A DNA stretch of 64,000 nt from Gibbula magus (lineage: Eukaryota; Mollusca; Gastropoda; Trochida; Trochidae), in contig OW388296.1 in the NCBI GenBank assembly GCA_936450465.1, positions 17,154,526 to 17,218,525 of the forward strand. The letters run 5' to 3'. The position numbers and the translations under genes are program-made. The notes under the pieces are model-generated. The model was not told the DNA's origin. It ran no database searches and worked only from the letters and a program-made list of their open reading frames with translations. This document shows, in pieces, positions 1 through 22,300 of the stretch (position 1 is the first letter of the stretch; every line of letters begins with the position of its first letter).

Positions 1-2690
1 TCTGAGAATTTATACAATTTTAACATTGGTAGAGATCATTAGAGAATAAGCTTTTAAAAAAAGAAATTGAAATATTGAGGAAAACAATATTGTGATGAAG
101 CTATTTTCTTTAAAACGTATGATTTTATACACCATCTTTTATTCAAACTGATTCAGATTTCCCAGAAACTAATTTACTGTCCTTTACAAGTATTGGCAGA
201 GGGTAGACTCTTTGAATAAGTTGTGAAATATGTTGCTAATTTATTAGAAACAATGATGTGATGAAGCTGTAATGTTCAAAATGTCTGATTTTACACACAA
301 TGTTTTACTTCAATGTTGAATATTTTAATGGGATCTCACCACAATGCATTTGTTTTTAATTGACATAATATCAGGACTGCGTCCTTTTGCATATCTCTCG
401 AAATTTATCATTGAGCACTTTATAACGCATTTCAAATTACTGCAAATCTTACTTCAATACTTTAATATTCAATGTTTTAAAAACATCTTTTTCCAATTTA
501 AAATGAGATATAGTATTTATGTAGTTTAAAGTTTAATATTTGAAGAAATACATTATTTAATATCAATGTCATAATAATATTTAAGAGTGAAAGATAGTGA
601 CTTGACGGCTATCCCACTTGGATGTAGTGACCCTAGAGTAGCTAGATGTTAACCTTAGCTTCTTGTAATGGTGTAGCTGAATTATCTCCCCTTGTTGTGA
701 TACTCTCCAGTCATGAAGTTGAAATAGTGTTGTGATTCAAATTCACTGGCAATGCTCCGATTGGCCATGTTTATTTATTGTTGTATATAATATGATGTCA
801 TCATGTCGATCTCTATGTACAAATTTTTATCAAATTCATTTTTTTTATTATGATGAAGTACTTGTGCTTCCCAACAACAATAAAAAATATTTCAAATACC
901 GAAACATGCCCCTTTTTTATCATTGTCAATCTATTAAAGGCGCTGTAGGAGTGATCTAACTAACGTAGCGGTACCTAAACACTCAGAGTAGAGTTTGAAT
1001 CGTGGCACCATGATGGAATTGTCAACCATCTTGCTGTATGAACTCTCAAAATCACTTGACTTACAAATCTACATCTCACATTGAAAAGTTGAACATAATT
1101 GTCGCTGTACAAGTCGCACCTTTTTCTTCCAATTCGGAAAAACGTTTTCAATGGATATGGCTTATCTGGTCATGTAATGAGATTTTTTACTCTCAAACGT
1201 TACATTATATTCGATTGAGAAATCATATACAAAAAATGTGCTAAAGCATGTTTAACTCAAAATATAGTTTTTATTTCCACCAGGGTCCATAGATCAATTC
1301 ACACCACAATGAAATCGGATCCTATATTCCATAGTATGGATGCGGAAATCGGTCTATTTGCCGGACATGTCTGATTGTGAATCCAGTTTGTCCGAATTGA
1401 AAATTGACCTATCAGACATTTGAAAAGTCAGTTGACCGATTGAGGAAACTCGAAGGAAAACTGAACAAACACACCTAACAAAGCATTAAATAAAGACAAA
1501 CCGCCCTGCTTGTGTCGGTCATAGATTCTAATTTGAAAACTTGATTGTATGGAATCCATACAATCAATTTAAATTATAGCTGCAATGTCAAGTGTTAACA
1601 GATATTAACCCGATTGATGTAAAAATTTAATTTCAAACCGAGCTTGCGAGGTTTGAAATGTTAATTTAGGGGTAAAAAATGCACAACATACAACCCCAAA
1701 ATATAAAACAGAATGGATTTATCTCCATTCTAACATGACTAATTAGGAAAATAATGAGGAACTCTTTCGTCTTGCGCCAAAGCGCTGTGCTTGGGTCAAA
1801 CCAGTACAGACCGGTTTCACTCGCCCGCGACCCTTCGGTGCAGTTCACTTTTCAAAGAACATGCTTCAATCAAAATGTCAAAACAAACACTAAAACTTAT
1901 TTCCATGTAAATTATCTTTATTCAATTGATGATACTATCAACAGAAAACCCATGTTGGAAGTCATCAGACTCACAGAAGCGATTTTCAAGTAAATACATA
2001 GTCCGACCTATCTCCCCTACAAGGCCGACAAGGACCAATCCCATTCAAGGGGGGCTACTCTGAAAGTAGTTATTCACTACAAGCGAAGAGTTTGAGACTT
2101 GAAGAAAGCCTGACAAGAACGCTTTTTGTGTCATGGTTGAGGACATCGTGGAAGGAAATGGGGTCATTTGGGATTGTGAACTGGAGGCAGTGGAAGAATT
2201 TTGCTAAATAGAGGAATAACGCCGCTTCTGTTCATTGGATGAATCGCTGTTGTATGAAGCGAGCGACTGTTGACGTCAGCGGAGCAATGTGAATCGGTCG
2301 CAAATATTTAGAGGTGATTATCGGTAAAATAATTACTCCAAAATTGATACGAGGAACCAATCAGAAAGCAGTATTTTCATTCTAAATATAGTGTCATGTT
2401 AGAATTAGATTTTTAATGGGCTATTGTACAAAAACATGTTGACACTTTCCCTATGGCAAGTATCTACGAGGGAAATGATGAATCTGATTTTTTCACAAAC
2501 TTTGACAAACAAATGTTATACCATGATCAAGATGGTGAGAGATGACCCCCCTTCTCTAATGTAGGGTGGTACCATTACAGCCAAGGTGAAGCTGGATTGG
2601 CCTAGGGTTCAGGGAGATAAGTCCTCAGCTGTTTGTGGCTGGGTTTCTTCAGCAAATAAATTATATATGCATAAACATTCCCTCTGGTGT
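1..2690. other. intergenic, no gene recognised
   Basis: AT-rich sequence downstream of PMPCB. Short open frames on both strands lack recognisable domains, splice signals at their ends or codon bias, so I do not call genes. A small perfect palindrome (ATTGTATGGAATCCATACAAT) lies near 1545-1566. I see no convincing repeat-family boundaries. Confidence 0.5.
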
Positions 2691-2937
2691 TCCCGCCAGG
2701 GGCACGGCAACTTTGTCTGCAGTAGAGAACTGTTCTACACGCAGTAAGGTTTGGGTGCAATGCTACACTGAATTTCAGGGTAGTACCACCCATGGTTCGC
2801 TAGTTCCAGCCGATGCTCGCAGGTTTCACCACAATGCATAGCCACATGGCGTTGCGGGCTTTCTCCCTGCCGTAATACTAGCAGCCGTGATATAAGTGAA
2901 ATACTCTTGAAAGCGGCGTTAAACCCCAACTCACCTC
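2691..2937 (+). repeat. 5'-truncated tRNA-headed SINE
   Basis: Same family as the full copies at 59871 and 61886. It begins inside the end of the tRNA-like head (CCCGCCAGGGGCACGG), keeps the body (GCAACTTTGTCTGCAGTAGA) and ends in GCGGCGTTAAACCCC plus a very short ACTC tail. The first ~70 bp with the A and B boxes are missing, so this copy should not be transcribed by pol III. Confidence 0.85.
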
Positions 2938-3876
2938 CCTCTGATGTGCGTTTAGCCTTTCTCCATTGAGTCAATAAGTGTTCAATCTCATTAAAATCAG
3001 ATCATTGATTCGTTCCCTAGACTTATTGGAGTTGTCACTCATTTTTGATCTGACTGAATCCCGTAGAGATCATTAAGCTTCAAGCAACAATTCTCTTGTG
3101 ACAAAATCACACAGCCACCTTACACTACACTTATAGTAACTCTTTTTATTACCCATATGGTTGAAAATAACCGAGTTAATATTTTCAATATGTGCACTTA
3201 ACACTTTTGCCAAGTAACCATTGTTTTACCGCGACTTCCCATATTTTGTCTTCTGTGACATCATAAAACGATTGTTCGTGACCTCACTGTAGCTTGCCAT
3301 CGCAAGAGAAGTGGACCGTCTCCTGGCTATTTTTACGTAATTCAAATGAAATAAAATGGGTAATAAAGAAATTATTAAACTCGAAAGTGTGCTCTCGCTA
3401 GGGCAATACAAACATTTGCACTCGTTTCGTAAAAGTCATATGACACACTTCCTCGGTTAATTATCTCTATATATCATTCATTATGATATCATTTAATTCA
3501 TCATCATTTAATGCAAATCTCTTCTCCCAGCCAGAACTTTATATATTCTTGCAGACAAACCTCTTTTCCTTGACAGACAGAATGAGATAAACTGATGGTC
3601 CCTTCCTTTCGAGTTGTCATTGGTAAGCGATTACTGAAGTTTGTTTCGAACGTCCGGTACATGTGCAAAGTGAAAGCATTGGCTCTGACCACTGTTCTTT
3701 ACGTGCGGAACATGTTTCCATGAAAGAGGTGGTGCAAGCCGCTCATCACGGGAACATGTTCCACTTAAGACACAGGATGCAGAGTTTTCATGTCATGTCA
3801 TCTCACAACAATGCTTAGCGGTTACTTTGATGATGATTCCACTGAATTACAATTAAATCCCTCTAATATCCTTATT

Positions 3877-5239
3877 AGCTCATCAGGCCTGAAAGGCCCG
3901 ATGGGCTTATGGCATGGGATGGCGTCCGTCCATCCGTCCGTCCGTCCGTAAACTTTTCACTTTTTCGACTTCTTCTCCAGAACCAATGACTCCAGAGAGC
4001 TGAAATTTTATGTACAGACTCCTTGGCCAATGGGGATTCTAAATTGTAGATTTGGTGACCCTGTGACCCCAAATAAGGGCTACAGGGGTCATAACCTAAA
4101 AAGCTATTTTCATCTTCTTCTCCAGAACCAATGACTCCAGAGAGCTGAAATTATATGTACAGACTCCTTGGCAAATGGGGATTCTAAATTGTAGATTTGG
4201 TGAAGCTGTGGCCCCAAATAAGGGCCTCACAGGCCATTACCTAAAATCCTGTTTTCATCTTTTTCTCCGGAAAAAAAAGATCTAGAAGGCTGTAATATTG
4301 TATGCAAACTCTTTAGCCAATGGGGATTCAAACTTGTAAATTTGGTGACCCTGTGACCCCAAATATGGGCCACAGCCTAAAAAAAAACTTTGAAAATGAA
4401 TTTTGAACTGATATTTTATGACACTTCAATCACAATGATTTGAAATATATGTCGACTTGAGATAACAATCTACATTGTGGACATGTTTGTCAAATTGATG
4501 TAATCAATGTGAAATGAGAACTATTGAATAGCCTATGAACTGAAAATTGTGACAAGGCATAAAGGACTAAATTGAAGAGGAGTTAAGAATTCTTTTATTT
4601 TACATGAGATATGTGAACTGCATATGACTGGTGATGAAATGATAAGATAAGATTATTTTCATCTTCTTCTCCAGAACGAAAAGACCTAGAAGGTTGTCAT
4701 GTTGTGTAAAGAGTCTTTAGCCAATGGAGATTCTAAATTGTAGATTTGGTGACCCAGTGGCCCCAAATAAGAGCCTCGCAGGCCATTACCTAAAATCCTG
4801 TTTTCATCCAGAACAAACTAGAAGGAATATTTTGTTCAGAATGTTTAGATGGTTTTTTTTGATGACAAGGCTTAGAACCGAGATTGTTTAGCCAAGGTGA
4901 TTCAAAATTGTACTATGTACCATGAGATTCATCACATTGCCTGTTCTCTTTAAGCCTTATACAGTTAGATCAGTGCTGCCAGTGTTTAGTGCAAGCAAGA
5001 GTCTATTACATAATTTGGCGGTAAAACACAAAAAACACAGCTGGCTTGTAACCAGAGCCAAGGGGTCAGAATATTGCATAATCTCCTGTGTGTTGACCTT
5101 GCTGAGTGCTCTCTCTCAATTTAAAGAATAAGATTTGTCAGGGTTAGGGATCGTACATTATATTGAGACAACATATTTCTGTCTTCATCATCAAACAAAA
5201 TAAACTCTGATGAGCTACAGAGCCCATGGCTCTATTTTT
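3877..5239 (+). mobile_element. Helentron/HINE-like non-autonomous element, copy 1
   Basis: The left end is AGCTCATCAGGCCTGAAAGGCC and the right end is TGATGAGCTACAGAGCC followed by a short hairpin (AGAGCCCATGGCTCT) and a T run. The ends share a subterminal inverted repeat, AGCTCATCA/TGATGAGCT. Inside, (GTCC)n at about 3926-3949 is followed by degenerate tandem units of roughly 145 bp (TCTTCTTCTCCAGAA...GGTGACCCTGTGACCCC...) and a unique right part shared with copy 2. There is no coding capacity and no target-site duplication. Subterminal inverted repeats, a 3' palindrome, internal minisatellite and insertion after T match what is known of Helentron-associated elements (HINEs). Class assignment is inference; family membership is directly visible. 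Confidence 0.7.
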
Positions 5240-5245
5240 TATAGT

Positions 5246-5523
5246 TGAGGTGAGTTTGGGTTTAAAGCTACCTTAAAGAGTTTCTCACTTATATCACTGA
5301 TGCTAGTATTATTGTAGGGAGAAAGTCTGTAAAGCCATGGTGGCTATGCATTGCGATGAAACCTGCAAACTTTGGCTGGAACTAGCAAACCATGGGTGGT
5401 ACTGCACTGACATTGTATCATTGCACCCAAACTTTACTGCATGAAGAACAGTTCTCCACAGCAGACAAAGTTGCGAAACCCCTGGAGAGATTCAAACCCG
5501 AAACCTCTTGATCCAAAGCTGAA
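5246..5523 (-). repeat. tRNA-headed SINE, minus strand, diverged
   Basis: Read on the minus strand it has the head remnant, the body with CTGCAGTAAAG-type motifs and the CATAGCC/GAAATACTC-like tail seen in the other copies, but with many substitutions. It abuts the right end of the HINE-like element at 5239, so the two may mark a shared insertion hot spot. Confidence 0.75.
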
Positions 5524-6130
5524 CTGCTATCCTGCCCCAATTTTATTTACAATCCATGTGGTTAAAAGTAACCAAGTTCCAATACGAAGACATGTACACT
5601 TTTGGCTCGTTTTGGATCGTTTCAGTCAGATTTCCGTACTTCGTCGTCTAGCCAACCATGGGCAAAGTTATGAAGAAATTAAGTTAAAAGCGAGTATGCA
5701 TAATTCTATGAGAAGTGACTTTATCTTGATTGCATTTCCAGCATTCTATACAATGTTAAAATGTTGTGATATTTTGGCTCAACTCAAAACAAGATATTGA
5801 TGTGACCCTCCTACACCGATGCATACTCATCATACTCGGAAGACATACCTCCATATCCCGGGATCTAAATTCTCTCTCATTTCATTTCCATTATCAATTC
5901 ATTCCTATTGGATTGCTGTGTACATTATTTTTTGCTGCATTTTGAGTCTATACACCAATTCATACAAATATTTTGACATTATGTCAAGTTCATTCCAGAT
6001 CTTGAATAGAAGAATACAAATGAACTCTCCATGTTACTAGATATCCATAAATACTAATTATTTCATCTCTCAACCTGATCAAGAGTTTTTTTACACTGAT
6101 CAGAAAAATAAACAACATTTCAGTGACAAT
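5524..6130. other. intergenic, no gene recognised
   Basis: AT-rich spacer between the SINE and the 3' end of PMPCB. I see no repeat boundaries or domain-bearing frame. Confidence 0.45.
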
Positions 6131-6142
6131 TGACATATGATT

Positions 6143-6148
6143 TTTATT
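6143..6148 (-). promoter_or_regulatory. candidate poly(A) signal of PMPCB
   Basis: TTTATT on the plus strand, i.e. AATAAA on the gene's strand, about 155 bp past the stop codon. It is the first canonical hexamer after the stop that I found, so the 3' UTR would end near 6120-6130. Confidence 0.5.
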
Positions 6149-6303
6149 CAACAATTTTTCTTGGCGTGAGACTGGCAGCTATTCACAGATAAGTAGCCTC
6201 ACATTCACATAAATAAATTGTCCAAACACTTCCACCGATGGTACTGTGGTCGGTTTGACGAAGCACACAAGATGTTCACCACATTCTCCTAGAACTAACA
6301 CTG

Positions 6304-16515
<10,212 letters not shown>

Positions 16516-16541
16516 CTTGACCGGCGAAAACGTCGAAAAGA

Positions 16542-16549
16542 CATGCGCA
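16542..16549. promoter_or_regulatory. NRF-1 half-site-like motif
   Basis: CATGCGCA, half of the palindromic NRF-1 site, lies 27 bp upstream of the PMPCB ATG. NRF-1 often drives mitochondrial import genes in animals. This is only a half site, so weak evidence. Confidence 0.3.
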
Positions 16550-18480
16550 AGGTTTGCAGTAAAATTAGTACTTTAACTTTTACGGAAATGGATTGATACA
16601 AACAGAATATCAAGATTGTCGTGGTTTTGAAATTTTATTTGACAAATTAATAATGAAAACATGTACTCTAATACTAAATAAATACCATCTTAAAGATGCA
16701 TTTTCAGATGAAAAGGTTTGATATTTGAGAATAAAAATGGATAAATACACATTGCAATTTCATGAGAATATTTGACACCTGTGGTTTATCATAAAAAATA
16801 TTAATTTGATACATTTTCAATATTAATTTGTTGTATACGATTTAATCAAGATGATTTTTCTCCGCATTAAACCCATTCCCTCAATTGTTAAACCGGTTCT
16901 TTATTGTCCATGCGTTGCGCAACTCTATAATCGCATCGCAATGGTGAAGATAACCCAGTTGACTTACATAAGTCACAAGAGTTATCTTTCCTTCGTTAAG
17001 CAGGTGCCCGGTCTTCTAGCAGACGAAGAGAGCTGTCATTGATTTTCGATTACGGTAAAATACACAACTATTAGGAACTGTCATATTCAATTTAGTTCAT
17101 GATAATTTAATAATTGTCAATGTCACTCGGAAGAAGTTAATGTCGGTATCATATTGTTGAAATATAACTTGTGGATAACATTTTCCTGACTGAATAGGCC
17201 TACACTACAGTATCAATGATGACTGGCATTTTTTGCTTTTGGTTACCAAGATCAACAAACATACTGTCAGTTATCTGCAAATGACAAGAATATATATTGT
17301 CAACTAACCTGATGATAGATACAGTAATTTATCAAGGCCTTTTTTTAATAGTTGTTGTTAATATCTTCTTGAAGATTAAATTTTGAATGAAAACAATTGG
17401 CAAGTTGTATCCAGATCAAGATAATCTAGTACAGTTTCACACAACAAAATTTGAAACTTCTTAATAAAAAGAATGTGTTAATTGATTTAGTCTTTTGCAC
17501 ATAGGCCTACATCAATCAATAATTATTTCAGACCAAATCAAGGCACATTCTCTTCCCACAGAGGTTACTCCCTTCAGATTTCCGATCCTACCCTCTGTTG
17601 TTTTACGCTTGAAATCGGGGGCAGAAAGGGAGTGTCCTGATTGGTTGCAATTGAATCTAGTTGTGCAATCAGCGACGCCGTTGTAAAAGTGACATTTGCC
17701 AATGACACGTCATAATGATAAAATAAACGTAAACCCAACGTTTTCTTTTTTTTTAGGTATGTAAGTACATTGTACCTAAGGAGTCAAAGTTTGCACATTT
17801 GGCTCCTTTAATGACTGATAAAATGGTCACTGTTTAACCATACGGAAATTAGCCCAATTTCATGGCTGCAGCACCATAATTAAGGAGAGTAGAGGAATTC
17901 AATTATAATTCACTGTCAAGTCTTCAAAGTGGCAGCTAGGCATTGTATATAGCTATTGGTTCTGTAAATTTAGTTTCAGAGCTCTACACAGTGTATGTTG
18001 AATGGGATGTGTATACTAGTGGGGAGTGGTTGACTGAGACCCTAAGGGGGTCACTAAGTTGGCTAAGACTGAGTAAAATTTACTACCCAAGGCATTAACT
18101 ACCCAGTTAGTTTTAACTAAAGGGTAACTAAGGCCAGTTGTTGATACTTATTCTCACAAACTTTGTCAATCATTGGGGTATGGAGGGTGATGTTTGCATA
18201 GGGCTGGGGTATGAATACAAATGATTAAGGAATTTTGACACAATTTTTAAAGAACTAAAAATATTACTTGATATATACATATATTCTTTTAGATCTGCAA
18301 CTTTAGATAATTAATCATGCAAATCCTGATGCCCTATGAGTCCATTGCTGTACTGTTCCATTAATCTTGTCGATAAAACTGCAGTGTTTCATCATGACAT
18401 ATGTAATATAGTTTTTAAAGTTTCCTGAAAGTAGGCCACTTTTCAATTCAGCAGAGAAGGTAATAGGTTAATAATTTAGC
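16550..18480. other. intergenic spacer between PMPCB and NAPE-PLD-A
   Basis: This interval separates two divergent genes and should contain their promoters and any 5' non-coding exon of NAPE-PLD-A. I could not identify such an exon with confidence. No transposon boundaries or domain-bearing frames were recognised. Confidence 0.4.
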
Positions 18481-19345
18481 CGGGTCGGGAAAGCGCAGTG
18501 GTTAGCGCGTTCGGCTTCAGATCTAGAGGTCTGGGGTTCGAATCCCGCCCGGGGCACGGCAACTTTGTCTGCAGTAGAGAACTTTTCTACACGCAGTAAG
18601 GTTTGGATGCAAAGCTATACTGAAATTTAGCGTAGCACAACCCATGGGTCGCTAGTTCCATCTAATGCTCGCAGGTTTCACCGCAATACATAGTCACATG
18701 GTGTTGCAGGCTTTCTCCCTGCCATATAATCACACCCTGTAATACTCACTGTTGGGGAAATTATCAGGATTGTAATTGGCATAACAACGGATTGTAATGG
18801 GAATTTTCGTTTCTTTTGCTCTGAGCAAAGTTAATTTCATCAGTTTTAGATGCAAAAATGCAACTTTTTGTAAACATGATAACATGACTGTATGCGAATA
18901 TCATTTTCGCTGACATAGGTATTGATATTCAAACAACGTAAAGCAAAATATTTGATGATAATGTAAGAATGCATGTCTTTGAACCATTAATTTAGTTCAA
19001 ATATCATATTGGGAGTAATTTAATTTATTGAATCTTATATTATTGAAACTGCATGAGAAATGAATTCTTTTACAGACTGATTAACTGGAAATCTAAAAGT
19101 TGTCTTTTGTTATATAAAATGTGAATACTTTCTACTATCAAGACCAAAATGTACAATGCCCATTGCTCAACGGTTCCCATTACATTCCGTTGTACCACCC
19201 ATTTGTGACAATCCGGAATCCCAGTAGCAATCATGTTCCCAACAGTGCGTATAACAGGGTGTGATAATACTAGCATGCATGCAGCCTTGATAAAAGTGAA
19301 ATACTCTTGAAAGCAGTATAAAACCCAAACTTGCCTCACCTCACC
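18481..19345 (+). repeat. tRNA-headed SINE split by a MITE
   Basis: The left part, 18481-18730, has the tRNA-like head with an A-box region (AGCGCAGTGGTTAGCGCG) and a B box (GGGGTTCGAATCCC), then the SINE body. The right part, 19264-19345, resumes with ATACTAGCA...AAATACTCTTGAAAGCAG...AAACCCAAAC. Between them is a 533-bp element. The SINE tail ends 37 bp before the first coding exon of NAPE-PLD-A. Confidence 0.9.
18731..19263. mobile_element. 533-bp MITE inserted in a SINE
   Basis: The terminal inverted repeats are 26 bp with two mismatches, beginning CACACCCTGTAATAC on the left and CACACCCTGTTATAC on the right (reverse complement). They extend inward to CACTGTTGGG. ATAAT flanks both sides (18726-18730 and 19264-19268), a likely 5-bp target-site duplication. 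There is no coding frame. Its boundaries are confirmed because the interrupted SINE can be read through. I do not recognise the superfamily. Confidence 0.82.
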
Positions 19346-19389
19346 TATAATTTGCCTTTTAAATTTTGTTTATGTTCTTCAGAAAAAGG

Positions 19390-22300
19390 ATGTCAGCTGA
19401 CGAAACATGTGAAGATTCTATTCAGGCATCCTATGAAAATGGACGTTTTGTAAATCCTTTCCAAAAACCACAGGCTGTCGGTGTTAAATCAATATGGAAA
19501 ATGGTAGTGAAAGAGAAAAACAACAGCAATATTCCTAACAAGTCTGTAAGTATTCGTAGAATAAGATAGTTATGGATATTAGTATTAAATGTTTGACAAT
19601 GAGGTATATACTATAAAAAAAGGGGGGGGGGGGGGGGGGGTGCACCACTCACTCACGCTCCCAAATGAAAGTCATACTGCCGATCAAACTTAAGAAAAAC
19701 CTTAATTGATAACAATCCTTGTTACAGGGCCTTAATCAGAATAGTTATCATTTTAGGGTTTCTTAAGTTAGTTGGGTACTTGATATGCCCATCCATGTTA
19801 TTATTGGATCTACAGATGTTTTAAAAACTTTATGAGAGACAAATGTATGATAAATTTAAAAGCTTTTTAGTTACTTATATTATTCAAAGGTAATAAACAA
19901 ATATATACATTTAAAATCCTTATTGTAAAGAATATTCAAAAGAGAGCTGAAATATTTTATGCAGGAGCTGGACAAAACTCTGCCAGTTTTGAAACCAGAC
20001 AAGGACAAAATTGCTGCACCACCAACACGAGGGTTAAGAGCAACATGGATTGGACACGCAACAGTTCTGCTCCAAATGGATGGCATTTCCTTACTAACAG
20101 ACCCAATATTCAGCACAAGATGTTCGCCTCTTCAGTGGATCGGAACAAAGCGATATCGTAAGCCTGCCCTAACTGTCCAAGAACTACCCAACATTGATGC
20201 AGTGGTTATCAGTCATAACCATTACGACCATCTGGACAAGGGCTCAGTGAAAGCGCTGAATCAGCGATTCGGAAAAGATCTGCAATGGTATGTTCCGATG
20301 GGTTTAAAGGCTTGGATGACTGGCATGGGGTGTTCTAAGGTGAATGAGATGAACTGGTGGGATGAACACATGTTTACGAAGGAAGGTCTGGAGGAGAGTG
20401 TCACGTTTGCATTTACTCCAGCTAACCACTGGTGTAGACGGGTCACCAGTGGCAACAATAAGGTGTGTCACTTTGATAATCATGATAAGTGTACTGAATT
20501 TTGTTAGTTCGCATATTTAGATAGGCCAGACATTCATTTAACAAAGTTTCATCTCAAACTTTTAACATCAAATAAAAAAGGTACAGAGTATAGACATGTA
20601 AAAACGTGAGCGAGCCTAAATGGGTTAAGAGAAACTAAAATTACAAAACATTCATAAACTTATCACATTGGTAAAAATGTGTAAATTATTTGTTAAATTG
20701 TAAAAGAGTAAGAGTAAGTATTTTTAAAGGATATTTTATACAACTGACATTTAGAAAAGGTCCCTGGATTACAGAATGGTATTATCTATGACAATTAATA
20801 GAATTTGCTAAAGATAACTAGTTCTCAATACTGCTTGGCACTAATCATAGTCAATCAGAAATTGGAATAGAAAAGTATTAAACAATAAGATAAGTTTCAA
20901 GGGAAGTTTATTAAGTTGATGACATTTTTCTGTACAGGTGTTATGGGGAGGATGGGCAGTTATTGGACCGAAGAACAGGTTCTTCTTTGCCGGAGACACA
21001 GCCTACTGTAATGTCTTCACACAGATAGGAGAGAGATACGGACCCTTCACTCTTGCTGCTATACCCATCGGTGCATATGAGCCTAGGTAATCAGGTGCCC
21101 ATTCTTGTCAAAGGAACAATACAACCAAACAAAGTATTGTTTGTGGACATGGAATCCTATCCAATAATGTTTATGAAAGGAAAAGTCTAAGCAATTAATG
21201 TAAATTGTTTTAACCCTTACGTTGCGTATATATATTTTACCCTTTTTAGCCCCTGTGGCGGAATTTACAGGCTCGCAGCTCGCAGCAGTAGTTTGAGCTT
21301 AGGCACTAACGAGCTCTGCTGGCGGAATTTCCAGGCGGCGATTCCGGTACCGTTTTTACGAAATATACCGCATCTACATGGCGAATACGGGCTATATACG
21401 GGCGTTGAATACAAATTCAAGTCGCGGCACCCGTACACAAATGGTTGCTTTATACCCGCATCTTTGAATTATTTTTTTACGATTTTTCTTTACTTTTCTA
21501 TTACTTTGTAAAGATTGTCTTTAATTCGGGCCTTATAACATCATGAATTTGGAGCGCGCTACTGAAATTTTTATATGGACTTGAAGACCAGATGTTTGTC
21601 TTTACAATGATATAAAAAATATTAGAATGCGACCTATGGTTATAATTCTATTGTCATCTAAAGTTTGTCTTTATTTCCAGCTTCATGAAATCAAAACTCC
21701 TGAGCGCGCATATTGCGAAATTTATATGTGCTTGTAGATAGTTTATTCCTCTTTACAATGACATAAAAATTATTAGAATACGACTTATGGTTCAGAAAAT
21801 ATAACCAACCAAAGGAGAGTGACGCTACCCCGACAGTACCACGTGAATGGTCCCGACGCGCACCAAGTTACTGGCACTGCTTGGTCCCCCCGGGACTGTG
21901 CTAATTACAGTACCGTTACCTCCTCGAGACCTCCTCGAGACCTCCTCGAGGGTGCCAGAGCCGAGCGCGCGTGGAACTAATGGGTACTAATGAGCACAGC
22001 ATACACTAATCACCGCGGCGAACGCAATACATGTTGCGCGGTGTAAAGTTTGTCTTTATTTCCAGCTTTATAAAATCGTAAATTATTTCGCGCGCATGCG
22101 AAACACGTATGTACTTGAAGACAATTTATTCCTCTTTACAATGATATAAAAATTATTGGAATACGTCAAATGGTTCGCAATATATGAAGAGCGTAAGGAA
22201 GGCACCCCCAGTACTTAGAAAATTCATTTTTGAAAAACTAACTTTTTGCGACATCTGGCGCATCATTTGCCGCATGTTTATTTTTCGCTGCGCATATACA

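Noticed and set aside
16851..17042. 5' exon of NAPE-PLD-A in the PMPCB-proximal spacer
   Set aside because: The short frame has no similarity to NAPE-PLD N-termini and no convincing donor in phase. Transcript data would be needed.
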